Source: CAYOHG01 sp964465125
GTDB taxonomy: Bacteria; Planctomycetota; Phycisphaerae; UBA1845; Fen-1342
Reading direction: 5' to 3'
Length of the DNA: 64,000 nt
NCBI GenBank assembly: GCA_964465125.1
Contig: CAYXIO010000010.1
Location: 22,610-86,609, forward strand
In this document: positions 46,971 to 55,652 of the stretch, piece by piece
Layout: the number at the start of each line of letters is the position of its first letter
Numbering within the stretch: position 1 is the first letter of the stretch
Notes under the pieces: model-generated
Databases searched by the model: none
Told to the model about the DNA's origin: nothing
Seen by the model: only the letters and a program-made list of their open reading frames with translations
Program-made: the position numbers and the translations under genes

Positions 46971-47396
46971 GCGGTTCCCGAAACCGTCGCACTACGTAAA
47001 TATCGCTGCTTTGAGCCATTACGCCAGGGCCTGATCGCAGCGAATACCGTACAATACCCGTAAATGCAGCCGTGTGAGTGTAGCATACTATGGAGTCCGC
47101 AAGTTGGACTACATCGCCTTGCCACGCGGCCGTGAGAACCGCTGTTGCCGGACAGGCGGTGTCGTGTAAGTTCCGGACTCCTTAGTAAGTGTAGATGAAG
47201 ACCTCCTTGCTGGCGCGGAAAGGCGATCTTCGGTTCGCCATGTTGCGCTTCACGGTGGCTGCTCCAGACAATCCGATGGTCGTTTGTCAGCGCCTGCGGG
47301 GCCAGTTCTGCACCGATGCTCATCGCTCCTCCGCCAGGCTGGCTTCAGCGTCGCCATGATACACGCGGGACGGCGCGGGCGCAAGGCTGCATTTTG

Positions 47397-47489
47397 GCGC
47401 CGCTGTGGCGCCGCGCGCAGATCGGCCGCGTCCACTGCCAGCGGTTTCTGGGTGGACTGCTGCGGCACTACTACCATGAGGCGGCGTGA
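47397..47489 (+). pseudogene. orphan protein tail, copy 1
   Basis: A frame without start codon ends FLGGLLRHYYHEAA-stop at 47489. The tail is repeated about 145 bp downstream. It looks like the C-terminus of a lost gene, possibly a mobile-element protein, but I cannot name it. Confidence 0.5.
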
Positions 47490-47545
47490 GCGTTCCGCGC
47501 AGTAAACCTCCACCCGGCGGCGGCGGGGCCGCCGGAAGAACTGCC

Positions 47546-47633
47546 TCTCAACCACGCGCCGCAGCTCGGTGGCGTTCGTTGCCGGCGATTCCTCGGCGGA
47601 CTGCTGCGGCATTACTACCGCGACGCAGCTTGA
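47546..47633 (+). pseudogene. orphan protein tail, copy 2
   Basis: Ends FLGGLLRHYYRDAA-stop at 47633, matching copy 1 over the last 25 codons. Two tails without bodies suggest successive insertion and decay at one site. Confidence 0.5.
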
Positions 47634-47759
47634 GCCCTCGTGCCCTGGTGGCCTCGATACACGGGGTTGTCCCGCCGTCATCCGGGGCGTATCGTGATGA
47701 GCGGAGCCGCGGGGCACACGGCCAGATCGAGCTGACCCCGCCCCACGGAAGGTCTACTT

Positions 47760-48899
47760 ATGCAGAACCCCGTCGCGGAATCGATCGAACCGCTGCTGCA
47801 CAAAATGGCCGACCTCGGGGCCAGCGACCTGCACCTCAAGACCGGCGTCCCGCCCATGTACCGCATCGGCGGCGAACTGCGGCGCACGAATCTGCCCGTC
47901 ATCGAGGTCAACTCGCGCCAGATCGAGCGGCTGATGGACCCGCTGATCCCGCCGACGCGCCGCCATATCTGGGAGGAAAAAGGCGGCCTCGATTTCGCAC
48001 ACAACCTGCCCAGCGGCGACCGCTTTCGCATCAACATCTACCGCGCGTGCGACCAGATGCACGCCGCCATTCGCCGCGTGAAAGGCCAAATCCCCAACTT
48101 CGAAGAGCTGCACATGCCGCCGATCTACAAGAAACTGGCGGAGCAGTCGATCGAGGGGATCGTCATCGTCTGCGGCGTGACGGGGTGCGGCAAGAGCACG
48201 ACGCAGGCTGCCATGATCGACCACATCAACGCGACCCAGGCGGTCAACATCATCAGCATCGAGGATCCGATCGAGTATTCGTTTGCGCCGAAGAAGGCGA
48301 TCGTCAGCCAGCGCGAGCTGGGGCTGGACGTGCAGTCGTTTTCCGACGCCCTGCGCGGGGCCGTTCGCCAGGACCCGGACGTGATCTTCATCGGCGAGAT
48401 GCGCGACCGCGAGACGCTGCTGGCCGCGCTCCAGGCCGCCGAGACGGGGCACCTGGTGTTCTGCACGTTGCACACGGCGGACACGATGCAGTCGCTCGGC
48501 CGCATCCTGGAGTTTTTCCCGCCGGACCAGCACGCGTTCATCCGCAGCTCGCTGGCGAACTGTTTGCGGGCGATCTGTGCCCAGCGACTGATCCCCGCGA
48601 TCGACCCGCAGATCTCGCGCGTGCCAGCGTGCGAAGTGCTCCTGGGCGAGGGGATCGTCAAGGAGAAGATTCGCGAGGGGTCCGACACGGACCTGCCCGA
48701 GATCATCGCCGGGGCGAAGGAGCAGGGCATGCGCAGCTTCCTCCAGTCGCTGGCGGAGCTGATTGACCAGGGCTTGATCTACACCGACGTGGCGATGGAG
48801 AACGCCCCGAACCGCGAAGCGCTGAAGAGCCTGATCCAGGGTATCAAGACCTCCGCCCAAACGCTCGTCCACCGCGTGAAGCGCGCGGGGGGCACGTAG
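47760..48899 (+). CDS. pilT: type IV pilus retraction ATPase PilT
   Basis: 379-residue hexameric ATPase that drives pilus depolymerisation and twitching. Walker A GVTGCGKSTTQAAMIDHIN, Asp box SIEDPIEYSF, Walker B DVIFIGEMRDRETLLAAL with the Glu of GEMRD, and His box LVFCTLHTADTMQSLGRIL. The N-terminus (LHKMADLGASDLHLKTGVPPMYRI) is a PilT-type PAS-like domain. No tetracysteine insert, which separates it from PilB. No other pilus gene is adjacent; pilB is at 19 kb. Confidence 0.93.
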   Translation: MQNPVAESIEPLLHKMADLGASDLHLKTGVPPMYRIGGELRRTNLPVIEVNSRQIERLMDPLIPPTRRHIWEEKGGLDFAHNLPSGDRFRINIYRACDQMHAAIRRVKGQIPNFEELHMPPIYKKLAEQSIEGIVIVCGVTGCGKSTTQAAMIDHINATQAVNIISIEDPIEYSFAPKKAIVSQRELGLDVQSFSDALRGAVRQDPDVIFIGEMRDRETLLAALQAAETGHLVFCTLHTADTMQSLGRILEFFPPDQHAFIRSSLANCLRAICAQRLIPAIDPQISRVPACEVLLGEGIVKEKIREGSDTDLPEIIAGAKEQGMRSFLQSLAELIDQGLIYTDVAMENAPNREALKSLIQGIKTSAQTLVHRVKRAGGT

Positions 48900-48969
48900 C
48901 CGCGCTGGCTGCGCAGGCGCGCCGCCCTGCGAGCAGCGCGCGCGAATCGGTGGCTATTCCTCCTGGGCA

Positions 48970-49063
48970 GTCCGTTGAAAAAGGGGACTGGCTCCGCGGC
49001 AAACCGCTTTCGCGGCAGCGCCAGTGGGGCTTTCAGCGGGGCCCGTGCCCTTTTTCAACGGAC
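48970..49063. mobile_element. 94-bp MITE-like element, copy 1
   Basis: Begins GTCCGTTGAAAAAGGGG and ends with the inverted copy CCCTTTTTCAACGGAC (terminal inverted repeats of about 16 bp). The second copy, 57143-57236, has the same length and near-identical interior. It overlaps the 3' end of the minus-strand HEAT gene, supplying its last codons. Confidence 0.82.
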
Positions 49064-49692
49064 GCTTGTGCCTTCGCCAGCAGGCGCATGGCGAATCGCG
49101 CGACGGGGGTCCGCGGGTTGGTCTGTTGCCGGCGCACAAATGCCAACACCTTGCGCCGGCGACAGACGCTCGGCCCCAGCTTCTCGAGCGCGGCGAGCGT
49201 CTGTCCGATGGCCACGTTGCGGCACTCGGGCGTTTCGTAGGTGGCGCTTTCGACAGCCAGCAACACCGGCAGGATGCGGCGGAGGAGGTCGGGCCGACTG
49301 TACGCGATGCAGCCGGCGCCCTGAATCGCGTTCGCGGCGCTGATCAGATTGCCGCCGCGGATGAAAGCCAGATACGTGTCCAGCAGCGCGTCGATCTTGC
49401 GCTGACTGTCCGCCGACGCGAGCGCTGCGATGATCCGAAGCGCGTTCCAGCGGACGATCTGGCTATCACTCGCCAGCCCGGCCGCGATGGCGTCGAAGTG
49501 CGGGTACACCCGACCGGGGTTCTTGGCGGCGGTCACGGACAGGGCTTTGCCGGCCGCAAAACGGGCCGACCCCGACGGTGCCGCCAGCTCCTGCACCGCC
49601 GCGGGCACCCGCGCCGGCGCAAGCACCCGCGGCGCGGGGGGTCGCGGGCGCTTTTGCGGTGACATCTTGCGACGTGAAACCGACCGGACCAT
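49033..49692 (-). CDS. HEAT-repeat-like protein
   Basis: 219 residues of predominantly helical repeats: FAAGKALSVTAAKNPGRVYPHFDAIAAGL, IVRWNALRIIAALASADSQRKIDALLDTYLAFI and AANAIQGAGCIAYSRPDLLRRILPVLLAVE have the spacing of HEAT/ARM scaffolds. A binding partner is unknown. The start ATG 49692 has AAGGGG upstream. The last 10 residues (SVEKGHGPR and stop) are encoded by the MITE-like element, so the native C-terminus was replaced. Confidence 0.65.
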   Translation of the reverse strand: MVRSVSRRKMSPQKRPRPPAPRVLAPARVPAAVQELAAPSGSARFAAGKALSVTAAKNPGRVYPHFDAIAAGLASDSQIVRWNALRIIAALASADSQRKIDALLDTYLAFIRGGNLISAANAIQGAGCIAYSRPDLLRRILPVLLAVESATYETPECRNVAIGQTLAALEKLGPSVCRRRKVLAFVRRQQTNPRTPVARFAMRLLAKAQASVEKGHGPR

Positions 49693-49790
49693 CGCACGCC
49701 CCTTCTGGCAGAGGTCTCGTGAATCAACCTACATGGTCGCAAACCGGCGTTGCCGCGTCAACCGCGAAGAAAGGGGGCAGTCGAAAAAAG

Positions 49791-49917
49791 GAAAAAAAGG
49801 GGACACTACTAATTCCCGCCGGAAAAAAAGGGGGGGAAAAAAAGGGGACACTACTAATTCCCGCCGGCTTGCTGAGCACGAAACAAGTTGCGAAGAATCA
49901 GTAGTGTCCCCTTTTTG
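49791..49917. repeat. direct and inverted 30-bp repeats at the IS edge
   Basis: Two direct copies of GAAAAAAAGGGGACACTACT plus AATTCCCGCCGG start at 49791 and 49836, and an inverted copy (CAGTAGTGTCCCC) lies at 49899-49913. They abut the truncated transposase and supply its stop codon. Confidence 0.8.
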
Positions 49918-50456
49918 CGCGCCACGCGGGTCAGGTCGTGGATGCGCCAGGACGAGACCAGCACGTCCAGCAGGTGCCCGCTGCCGCCGTCGAACAGGGC
50001 CAGCAAGTGCGCGACGGGAAAGCCGCAGCCGCGCTTCTGGCCGGTGGGCTGGCCGAAGTGTTTCCGCAACGCCGGCGTGTCCGGCATCGAGCAGGACGAG
50101 CCGTCCACCAGCCAGGTGCGGTGGCCGTGCCAGCGGGAATCGCAGCGCGCGGCGGTCCGCAGGGCGACGCCGGTCTCGTGCAACAGGCGGCGCAGGGCGG
50201 CCAGCGGCAAGCGCTGGCGGGCTTGGCAGTAAGCCGCCGGCGTGAAACGTTTGCCGCTCAGGCGTGGCAAGTTGGTCATGGCGGTGTTGCCGTGCAGGAT
50301 TTGGAGGAGGAAAACGTAGATGGTCATCACCGGGTTGAGGGTGCGGTCGCGCCAGGTGGCGCCGCTCTCGCGGCAGATGCGGGTCAGGTGCTCTTCGGAG
50401 AGAAAGGTGGTCCAATCGTCCTTGATCTGCGCCAGTACGCGGCGGATACTGACCAT
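49854..50456 (-). pseudogene. truncated IS4-family transposase
   Basis: 200 residues that match the N-terminal and first catalytic part of an IS4-type DDE transposase: LSGKRFTPAAYCQARQRLPLAAL, then HRTWLVDGSSCSMPDTPALR with the first catalytic Asp, and VAHLLALFDGGSGHLLDVLVSSW. The protein stops where the full enzyme would continue for about 200 more residues, because the repeats at 49791-49867 interrupt it. The second and third catalytic residues are missing, so it cannot transpose by itself. Confidence 0.75.
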
Positions 50457-51069
50457 CCCTGGCCTCCTGTGCGGGTAGTGTTGTTGACACCACCATCTTC
50501 ACGGGAGGCCGCCTGTTGCGCCAGCGCCGTAAGTGCTTGCATATCAAGCACTTATAGACTATCTAAATGCCATTCGTGACTGCCCCTGGTTTGCCCCGGC
50601 TATCCGCTCCTGACCCGGCCCCGCGCCGTCCTACGTAAAGCCTTGCGCAGAAAACAAGATGCAGCTTAAGTTAATGCCATTCGGGACTGTCCCTATTTAT
50701 CCCATTTATCCCTATCTAGTACCAGCCGTCAAGAGGACTTTTTCAACGGACTGTTAGCCCGCGCAGCAGGCCGAGGGCATTTCAACCGCTTGCCGACGAG
50801 CCAACGGCACTGCTCATCCCGGCGCGCCGGGACAGCGGCACACGTGCCCAGCCCGCCGGCGGCACTGCTCGCAGAGCCGTGGCACACACGCCGCCGGCGG
50901 TGCTGCTCAGCTTGGCGCGCCCGGGTGCGGCACACACGCGCGGCGGGCGGGCGGGACGCCCGGCCCACTGGGTGGCGGAATTTCGCTTGCCGCGGCGGCC
51001 CGAATTCCCGATCATACAATCTTCGTAAGCGCGCGGACCGCGCGCCGCAAGCTCCGGCTGGAGAAAGAG
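50457..51069. other. mobile-element debris without a gene
   Basis: About 610 bp. Contains a perfect palindrome AGTGCTTG/CAAGCACT (50530-50552), two ATGCCATTCG-type repeats (50567, 50674), a half MITE end CTTTTTCAACGGACT (50738-50752), the 16-bp CCCGGCGCGCCGGG palindrome (50817-50832) and three GGCACTGCTC/GGCACAC repeats between 50800 and 50940. No gene is supported. Confidence 0.55.
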
Positions 51070-52272
51070 ATGCCGATTCGCGCCTCGATCCTTGTCTGTC
51101 TGTGGCCGGTGACGGCCGCCTTGGCCCAGGCCGCCATGCCCGAACCGCGCGACCTGCTGGTTCGCAGCGAGGCCGCGCTCCGCAGCCTGCGCGGCGTGTG
51201 CTACGAAGCGCTCGTCGAGGTGGACGGCGTTTTGGCCACGCAGGTGCCGCAGATGCAGGGCACGGTGACGATGGAGTGCGCGACCGGCGAGCAACTCCCA
51301 CGCGTCGCGATCGATTGTCAAATCACCCCGCCGCGGCAGTCGGCCATCCGCGTGCGCATGGCGAATGACGGGCAGGCTGTTACGTTCCTGGACTACGCCA
51401 ACCGTCTGTATCGCCGGGCGGACATGGCCATGGGGCTGCCGACGCTGATGCGGACGGCGGGGCCGCTGCTGGTGCAGGAATTCGTCGGGTCGGCGGTGTT
51501 TGAACGCGAGTTGCGGGCGGTGTCGCTGGAGTATCGCGGGACGGAGCCGGTCGGCGACGTGGAATGCGACGTGGTCCACGTGGTGCTCGCGGCGGAGGGC
51601 GGCGAAGTACGCTGGCACCTGGCCCGCAGCGATCACCTGCCGCGACGGGTGACGCGGTTTGTCGAGACGCCGCGGGGGACGGCATCGATCCGCACGTCGC
51701 TGACGGCCTTGGATGCGCGGCCCGCGTTGGGGGCCGCGGTCTTCGAACTGGACAAGCCGGATGGTTTCTCGGACACGCCGGAGCCGCAGGGGCCGGCGGG
51801 CCGGCAGCTCTTGGCAGTGGGCAGCGAGGCCCCGGACTGGACGCTGAAGACGTCGGACGGCAAAGATGTCTCGCTCAAGAGTCTGCGCGGCAAGCACGTG
51901 CTGATGGACTTCTGGGCCACGTGGTGCGGGCCGTGCAAGATGGCCATGCCCGGCGTGCAGAAGTTCCACGAGAAATACAAGGACAAGCCGGTCGCGGTGC
52001 TGGGCGTCAATTGCTGGGAACGGAGCGGCGATCCGGCCGCGTTCATGAAAGACAAGGGCTACACCTACCCGCTGCTGCTGAAGGCGGACGAGGTGGCGGC
52101 CAAGTACAAGGTCACCGGCATCCCCACGTTCTATCTCATCGGCCCGGACGGCAAGATCCTGCTGGCGTATTCCGGCGCGTCGGAACACAACCTGCGACAG
52201 GCCGATGAACTAGTGACGAAGGCCCTCGCCGGGACCGCACCGGCCGGCGGCGAAAGCGCGAAAGCGCCGTAA
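51070..52272 (+). CDS. TlpA/ResA-like thioredoxin-fold protein with N-terminal DUF2092-like domain
   Basis: 400 residues; ATG 51070 with GGAG upstream. Probable signal peptide (1-21), then a beta-rich domain (about 25-235) reminiscent of DUF2092/LolA-like folds, then a thioredoxin domain (about 250-385) with the redox motif WATWCGPCKMAMPG and cis-Pro segment GIPTFYLI. Exported, probably reducing disulfides or maturing cytochromes in the periplasm. Similar two-domain proteins are abundant in planctomycetes. Confidence 0.85.
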   Translation: MPIRASILVCLWPVTAALAQAAMPEPRDLLVRSEAALRSLRGVCYEALVEVDGVLATQVPQMQGTVTMECATGEQLPRVAIDCQITPPRQSAIRVRMANDGQAVTFLDYANRLYRRADMAMGLPTLMRTAGPLLVQEFVGSAVFERELRAVSLEYRGTEPVGDVECDVVHVVLAAEGGEVRWHLARSDHLPRRVTRFVETPRGTASIRTSLTALDARPALGAAVFELDKPDGFSDTPEPQGPAGRQLLAVGSEAPDWTLKTSDGKDVSLKSLRGKHVLMDFWATWCGPCKMAMPGVQKFHEKYKDKPVAVLGVNCWERSGDPAAFMKDKGYTYPLLLKADEVAAKYKVTGIPTFYLIGPDGKILLAYSGASEHNLRQADELVTKALAGTAPAGGESAKAP

Positions 52273-52324
52273 GTCGCGCAATCGCAAGCATTTACGGCGA
52301 CACCCGCGTGCGGCTGGCGTTCGC

Positions 52325-52352
52325 TTGTGGTGTACGGCAGCCACGTTATACT
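52325..52352 (+). promoter_or_regulatory. rpsU promoter
   Basis: TTGTGG (52325-52330) and TATACT (52347-52352) with a 16-bp spacer, about 78 bp before the rpsU start. Confidence 0.6.
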
Positions 52353-52429
52353 GACTGATCTTCGGTTCTTTCGCTTGCTCAGGGCTTGCGGAGTGCATGT
52401 ATGGTCAGCGTTAGAAGGAATGTGGCTGC

Positions 52430-52621
52430 ATGATTCGCGTCAAAGTTCGCGGCAACGAGTCGGTGGAGCAGATGGTCCGGCGGTTCAAGAAGCTGTGTGA
52501 GAAGGAAGGCCTGACGCGCGACATCAAGCGCAACAGCTACTACGAAAAGCCGTCGGAGCGCCGCCGCCGCAAGACGCGCAAGTCCCTCAAGCGCATCGCG
52601 AAGGAATCCTTGCTCCTCTAG
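52430..52621 (+). CDS. rpsU: 30S ribosomal protein S21
   Basis: 63 residues, full length. It has the conserved start IRVKVRGNESVEQMVRRFKKLCEKEGL and the Arg-rich segment KPSERRRRKTRKSLKR. S21 aids translation initiation on the small subunit. AAGGA lies about 11 bases before the ATG. A family B palindrome follows the stop within a few bases. Confidence 0.95.
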   Translation: MIRVKVRGNESVEQMVRRFKKLCEKEGLTRDIKRNSYYEKPSERRRRKTRKSLKRIAKESLLL

Positions 52622-52955
52622 TGCGGAGCACAGACCGTCCGTCCGTGCGAACCCGCCAGCGCCTCCGTAGCTGAACCGAGCACGCACCATGTGCCGAGCC
52701 GCGCCAACCGGCCGGCTGTGCTTTACTTCGCAGTTTCAACCCGCCTGCGACGCGCGCCGTCCTTGGAAGATCACCGCCCTGGCGCTCCACGCTGAGTCAC
52801 CAGTCGCTCAGCACCCCCGCGGTCCAGCCGCACCTCCGTCCGGTTTGCGGTGACGTGAACTCGACCGCGCCGTTACCTCTCCGATTTCACTCGCCCGACG
52901 CCGCCGCGTGCGATAGAATCGGGTCCGTAACTCCATACCGGAGGCGTGAAACCGC
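52622..52955 (+). repeat. region with a family B element and no gene
   Basis: The element is at 52625-52648 (GGAGCA start, imperfect stem GCACAGACC/CGTCCGTGC) directly after rpsU. The rest of the region shows no gene; a promoter for the following SDR gene must lie near 52900. Confidence 0.6.
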
Positions 52956-53981
52956 ATGCGCAAGCCCGTCACGTTGATCACCGGCGCCAACGGCGAAATC
53001 GGTCACGGCCTGATCGAGCACCTCAGCCGCCAGGACCACACCGATGTCGTCGCGCTGGACCTCAAGGCGCTTGATGACCATCTGCAACCCCGCGTACACG
53101 CCTCGATTGCCGGCGATATCCTCGACGACTTCCTCATGGGCCGGCTGGTCAGCGAGTACGAAATCCACGTGATCTATCACTTGGCCGCGCTGTTGAGCAC
53201 GCGGGCGGAATACACGCCGGAGACCGCCCATAACGTCAACGTCGAGGGGACGCTGAAGCTCATTCGCCTGGCCCACGAGCAGGCCCGCTGGCACGGCCAC
53301 CGCGTCAAGTTTCTGTTCCCCAGCTCGATCGCGGTCTACGGCCTGCCCGACGCCGAGACGAAGAGCCGCGCCGACCGCGTCCGCGAGACCGATTGGAACT
53401 TCCCCACCACTATGTACGGCTGCAACAAGCTCTACTGCGAACATCTCGGCCGCTATTTCTCGCTGCACTATCGGCAACTCGCGTCGGAAGCGAACCCCAG
53501 CGGCGTCGATTTCCGGGCCATTCGCTTCCCCGGCTTGATTAGTGCCCTGACCATGCCGACCGGCGGCACGAGCGACTACGCCCCCGAGATGATCCACGCC
53601 GCCGCCCGTGGCGAGCCGTATGCCTGCTTCGTCGGACCCGAGGCCCGCATTCCGTTCATGGCGATGCCGGACGGCGTGAAGGCCCTGACGCAACTCGCCG
53701 AGGCGCCCGAGGCGAAGCTGACGCAGCGGGTCTACAACATTGGTGCGTTCAGCCCGACGGCCGCCGAAATCCGCCAGCAGGTGCTCAAAGCCTACCCGAA
53801 AGCCGTCATCACCTTCGAGCCCGACCGGGCGCGGGCGAAGATCGTGGACACCTGGCCGGGCGACGTGGACGACACCCCCGCCCGCCGCGACTGGGCCTGG
53901 CAGCCCGAGTACGATTTCGCGCGGGCGTTCCAGGAGTACCTGGTGCCGATGATTTCGCGGTATTACCGGGAGAAGAAGTAG
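52956..53981 (+). CDS. NAD-dependent epimerase/dehydratase (SDR), UDP-galactose-epimerase or L-threonine-dehydrogenase type
   Basis: 341 residues. Extended SDR fold: VTLITGANGEIGHGLIEHL (G-x-x-G-x-x-G), the cofactor Asp region VVALDLKALD, IYHLAALLSTRAEYTPETAHNVNVEGTL, catalytic Ser in SSIAVYG and the Y-x-x-x-K pair as YGCNKLYCE. The C-terminal substrate domain resembles bacterial L-threonine 3-dehydrogenase of the SDR kind, with DDTPARRDWAWQPEYDF. The ATG at 52956 has GGAG about 12 bases upstream. Confidence 0.8.
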   Translation: MRKPVTLITGANGEIGHGLIEHLSRQDHTDVVALDLKALDDHLQPRVHASIAGDILDDFLMGRLVSEYEIHVIYHLAALLSTRAEYTPETAHNVNVEGTLKLIRLAHEQARWHGHRVKFLFPSSIAVYGLPDAETKSRADRVRETDWNFPTTMYGCNKLYCEHLGRYFSLHYRQLASEANPSGVDFRAIRFPGLISALTMPTGGTSDYAPEMIHAAARGEPYACFVGPEARIPFMAMPDGVKALTQLAEAPEAKLTQRVYNIGAFSPTAAEIRQQVLKAYPKAVITFEPDRARAKIVDTWPGDVDDTPARRDWAWQPEYDFARAFQEYLVPMISRYYREKK

Positions 53982-54025
53982 CGAGTAGCGAATAGCGAGT
54001 AGCGAGTTGTGCTCGGTCGGGCGGT

Positions 54026-54265
54026 ATGAAGACCACGCGCTGTTTCGAGGAACAGGTGCTGCGCCGACGGCCGTGTCTCCGCCGTGAATGGTGCGCCCAG
54101 GCCCTCGCCGCCCCGGTGAGGCGGGGAGTGCAGCCGGATGGCCGCATTCGGCACTGGACTTTCGTCGCCGATCTGGGAAGATACTTGCGGGTCGTCACGC
54201 TGGAGGACGGCGAGACCGTTCACAACGCGTTTCCGGATCGCGACTTCGCGGAGCCTGCGCCATGA
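54026..54265 (+). CDS. small protein of a toxin-antitoxin-like pair
   Basis: 79 residues of a widespread small family recognised by CFEEQVLRRRP near the start and RYLRVVTLEDGETVHNAFPD near the end. It overlaps the following DUF2283 gene by 4 bp (ATGA). The pairing and size suggest a toxin-antitoxin-like module, but neither activity is shown. Confidence 0.7.
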   Translation: MKTTRCFEEQVLRRRPCLRREWCAQALAAPVRRGVQPDGRIRHWTFVADLGRYLRVVTLEDGETVHNAFPDRDFAEPAP

Positions 54266-54483
54266 TCTTCCACTACTATCCGGAAACAGATTCGCTCTAT
54301 ATCGAACTCGCGCCGCGCCCCAGCGCGGACTCGCGCGAGGTGGCGCCGGGCGTGCTGCTCGACTTCGATGCCGCCGGGAACCTGGTCGGGATCGACGTGG
54401 ACCACGCCAGCCGGGTCGTCGACCTGTCGCGCCTCGAAGCACAGGCCCTCCCGGTCACCTCCCTGTCGGTCGCGGCCCAATGA
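54262..54483 (+). CDS. DUF2283 family protein
   Basis: 73 residues with the DUF2283 layout: FHYYPETDSLYIELAPRPS, then the acidic VAPGVLLDFDAAGNLVGIDVDHAS. Overlaps the upstream small gene by 4 bp. Family members are often paired with DUF4258- or HigB-like partners; the role is unclear. Confidence 0.85.
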   Translation: MIFHYYPETDSLYIELAPRPSADSREVAPGVLLDFDAAGNLVGIDVDHASRVVDLSRLEAQALPVTSLSVAAQ

Positions 54484-54527
54484 GGGAGTTGCGAATAGCG
54501 GATGGAGAACGCATGTTTGAGCGCGAG

Positions 54528-54590
54528 TCAGAACGCGAAGCGCAAGCGAGCGCGTCCGACGGCAGCGCTTGCTTGCGCGGCGCGTTCTGA
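54528..54590. repeat. inverted repeat, TCAGAACGCG type
   Basis: Arms TCAGAACGCGAAGCGCAAGC and its near mirror ending GCGCGTTCTGA (54566-54590). The same family lies at 60322-60412. It lies at the 5' side of the esterase gene. Confidence 0.8.
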
Positions 54591-54648
54591 GGCGGCGCGC
54601 GTCGAGCGCCCCCCTCGCCGCGTGCCCGTCGTTTCAGGGTCTTGCCTG

Positions 54649-55401
54649 ATGCTCGCGCTGACCTGGCCCACCTTCGAACCCCCCGCGTCGCAGCCGGCCA
54701 CAACGCGGCCCGCCGCCGGGTTCCTGTGCAAGTCGCTCGAATTCGAGGGCCAGACGCACGGCTACTGCGTCTTCGTCCCGCCGGACTACACGCCGGAGAA
54801 GGCGTGGCCCGTCATCCTGTTCCTGCACGGCTCCGGCGAGCGCGGACGGGACGGCCTGTTGCAGACGGATATCGGCATCGGGCGGGTTCTGCGGCGAAAT
54901 CACACGCTGGTGCCGGCGGTGGTCGTCATGCCGCAGTGTCCGCCGGACGAATGGTGGGGCGGGCCGCCGGGACAGATGGCGTTGCGGTGTCTGGAGCAGA
55001 CCGCCCGTGAGTACCGCCTCGACCCTGAGCGTGTCTACCTGACCGGCCTATCGATGGGCGGGCACGGCGTGTGGTACCTCGCGAGCGAGCTGCCCGGCCG
55101 CTTCGCCGCGCTGGTGCCGATTTGCGGCTTTGCGGAGTGGAAAACGGATACCGGGCTGGCGCAGCGCATGGCGCCGAAGTTGGTCGGCGTGCCGACCTGG
55201 TGCTTCCACGGCGTGAAGGACACCAGCGTGCCCGTCGGCAAGTCGCGGGAGCTGGTCGAGGCCATTCGCGCCGCGGGCGGCGAAGTGAAGTACACCGAAT
55301 ACCCCGAGGGCGACCATCTCATCTGGGACCGCGTCTACGACGACCCGGAGTTGTGGAAGTGGCTGTTCGCCCAGCGCCGCGCGGCGTCGACGGCTCAGTG
55401 A
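54649..55401 (+). CDS. alpha/beta hydrolase (feruloyl esterase/phospholipase-like)
   Basis: 250 residues from ATG 54649; upstream in-frame codons derive from the TCAGAACGCG repeat, so a longer start is unlikely. The hydrolase fold shows VILFLHGSGERGRDG (oxyanion), the nucleophile GLSMGGHGVWYLA, DTSVPVGKSRELV and the catalytic His in GDHLIWDR. Such enzymes act on esters or peptides. An N-terminal Ala/Thr/Pro stretch may be an export signal remnant. Convergent with glnA. Confidence 0.82.
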   Translation: MLALTWPTFEPPASQPATTRPAAGFLCKSLEFEGQTHGYCVFVPPDYTPEKAWPVILFLHGSGERGRDGLLQTDIGIGRVLRRNHTLVPAVVVMPQCPPDEWWGGPPGQMALRCLEQTAREYRLDPERVYLTGLSMGGHGVWYLASELPGRFAALVPICGFAEWKTDTGLAQRMAPKLVGVPTWCFHGVKDTSVPVGKSRELVEAIRAAGGEVKYTEYPEGDHLIWDRVYDDPELWKWLFAQRRAASTAQ

Positions 55402-55435
55402 CGCGCGCTCCCCGTCGCTGCCCGCTCACGATCCG

Positions 55436-55622
55436 AGAAACCGCAGAGACGCCGAGAGCGCAGAGGGTGCAGAGAAGAGAGAGAGTACGAACGTGACGCG
55501 CTTCGCGAGCTTGTCCCGTCCGGCCGGCGCGCCGCGCCGCGCTTGGGCTGGCGGGGGACGCATTGATCGCCCTCTCCGGGCCTTCTCCGCGTTCTCTGCG
55601 CTCTCCGCGGCTCTGCGGTTTC
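55436..55622. repeat. long inverted repeat, CAGAGACG type
   Basis: Left arm about 55436-55478, right arm about 55581-55622; the ends GAAACCGCAGAGACGC and its mirror pair over about 35 bp. It lies between the convergent esterase and glnA genes and could end both transcripts. Confidence 0.85.
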
Positions 55623-55652
55623 CAGCAGGCGCGAGCGGCCTGCATCGTCGCC

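Noticed and set aside
46925..47323. Open frame ending in a FESHRLH-like peptide
   Set aside because: This peptide is the translation of a tRNA T-arm and is a known false-protein signature.
50729..51301. 190-residue minus-strand frame
   Set aside because: It runs through repeat debris and the TlpA-like gene in antisense; composition is Arg/Pro-rich.
54502..54648. N-terminal extension of the esterase
   Set aside because: These codons come from the TCAGAACGCG inverted repeat and do not look like a native start.
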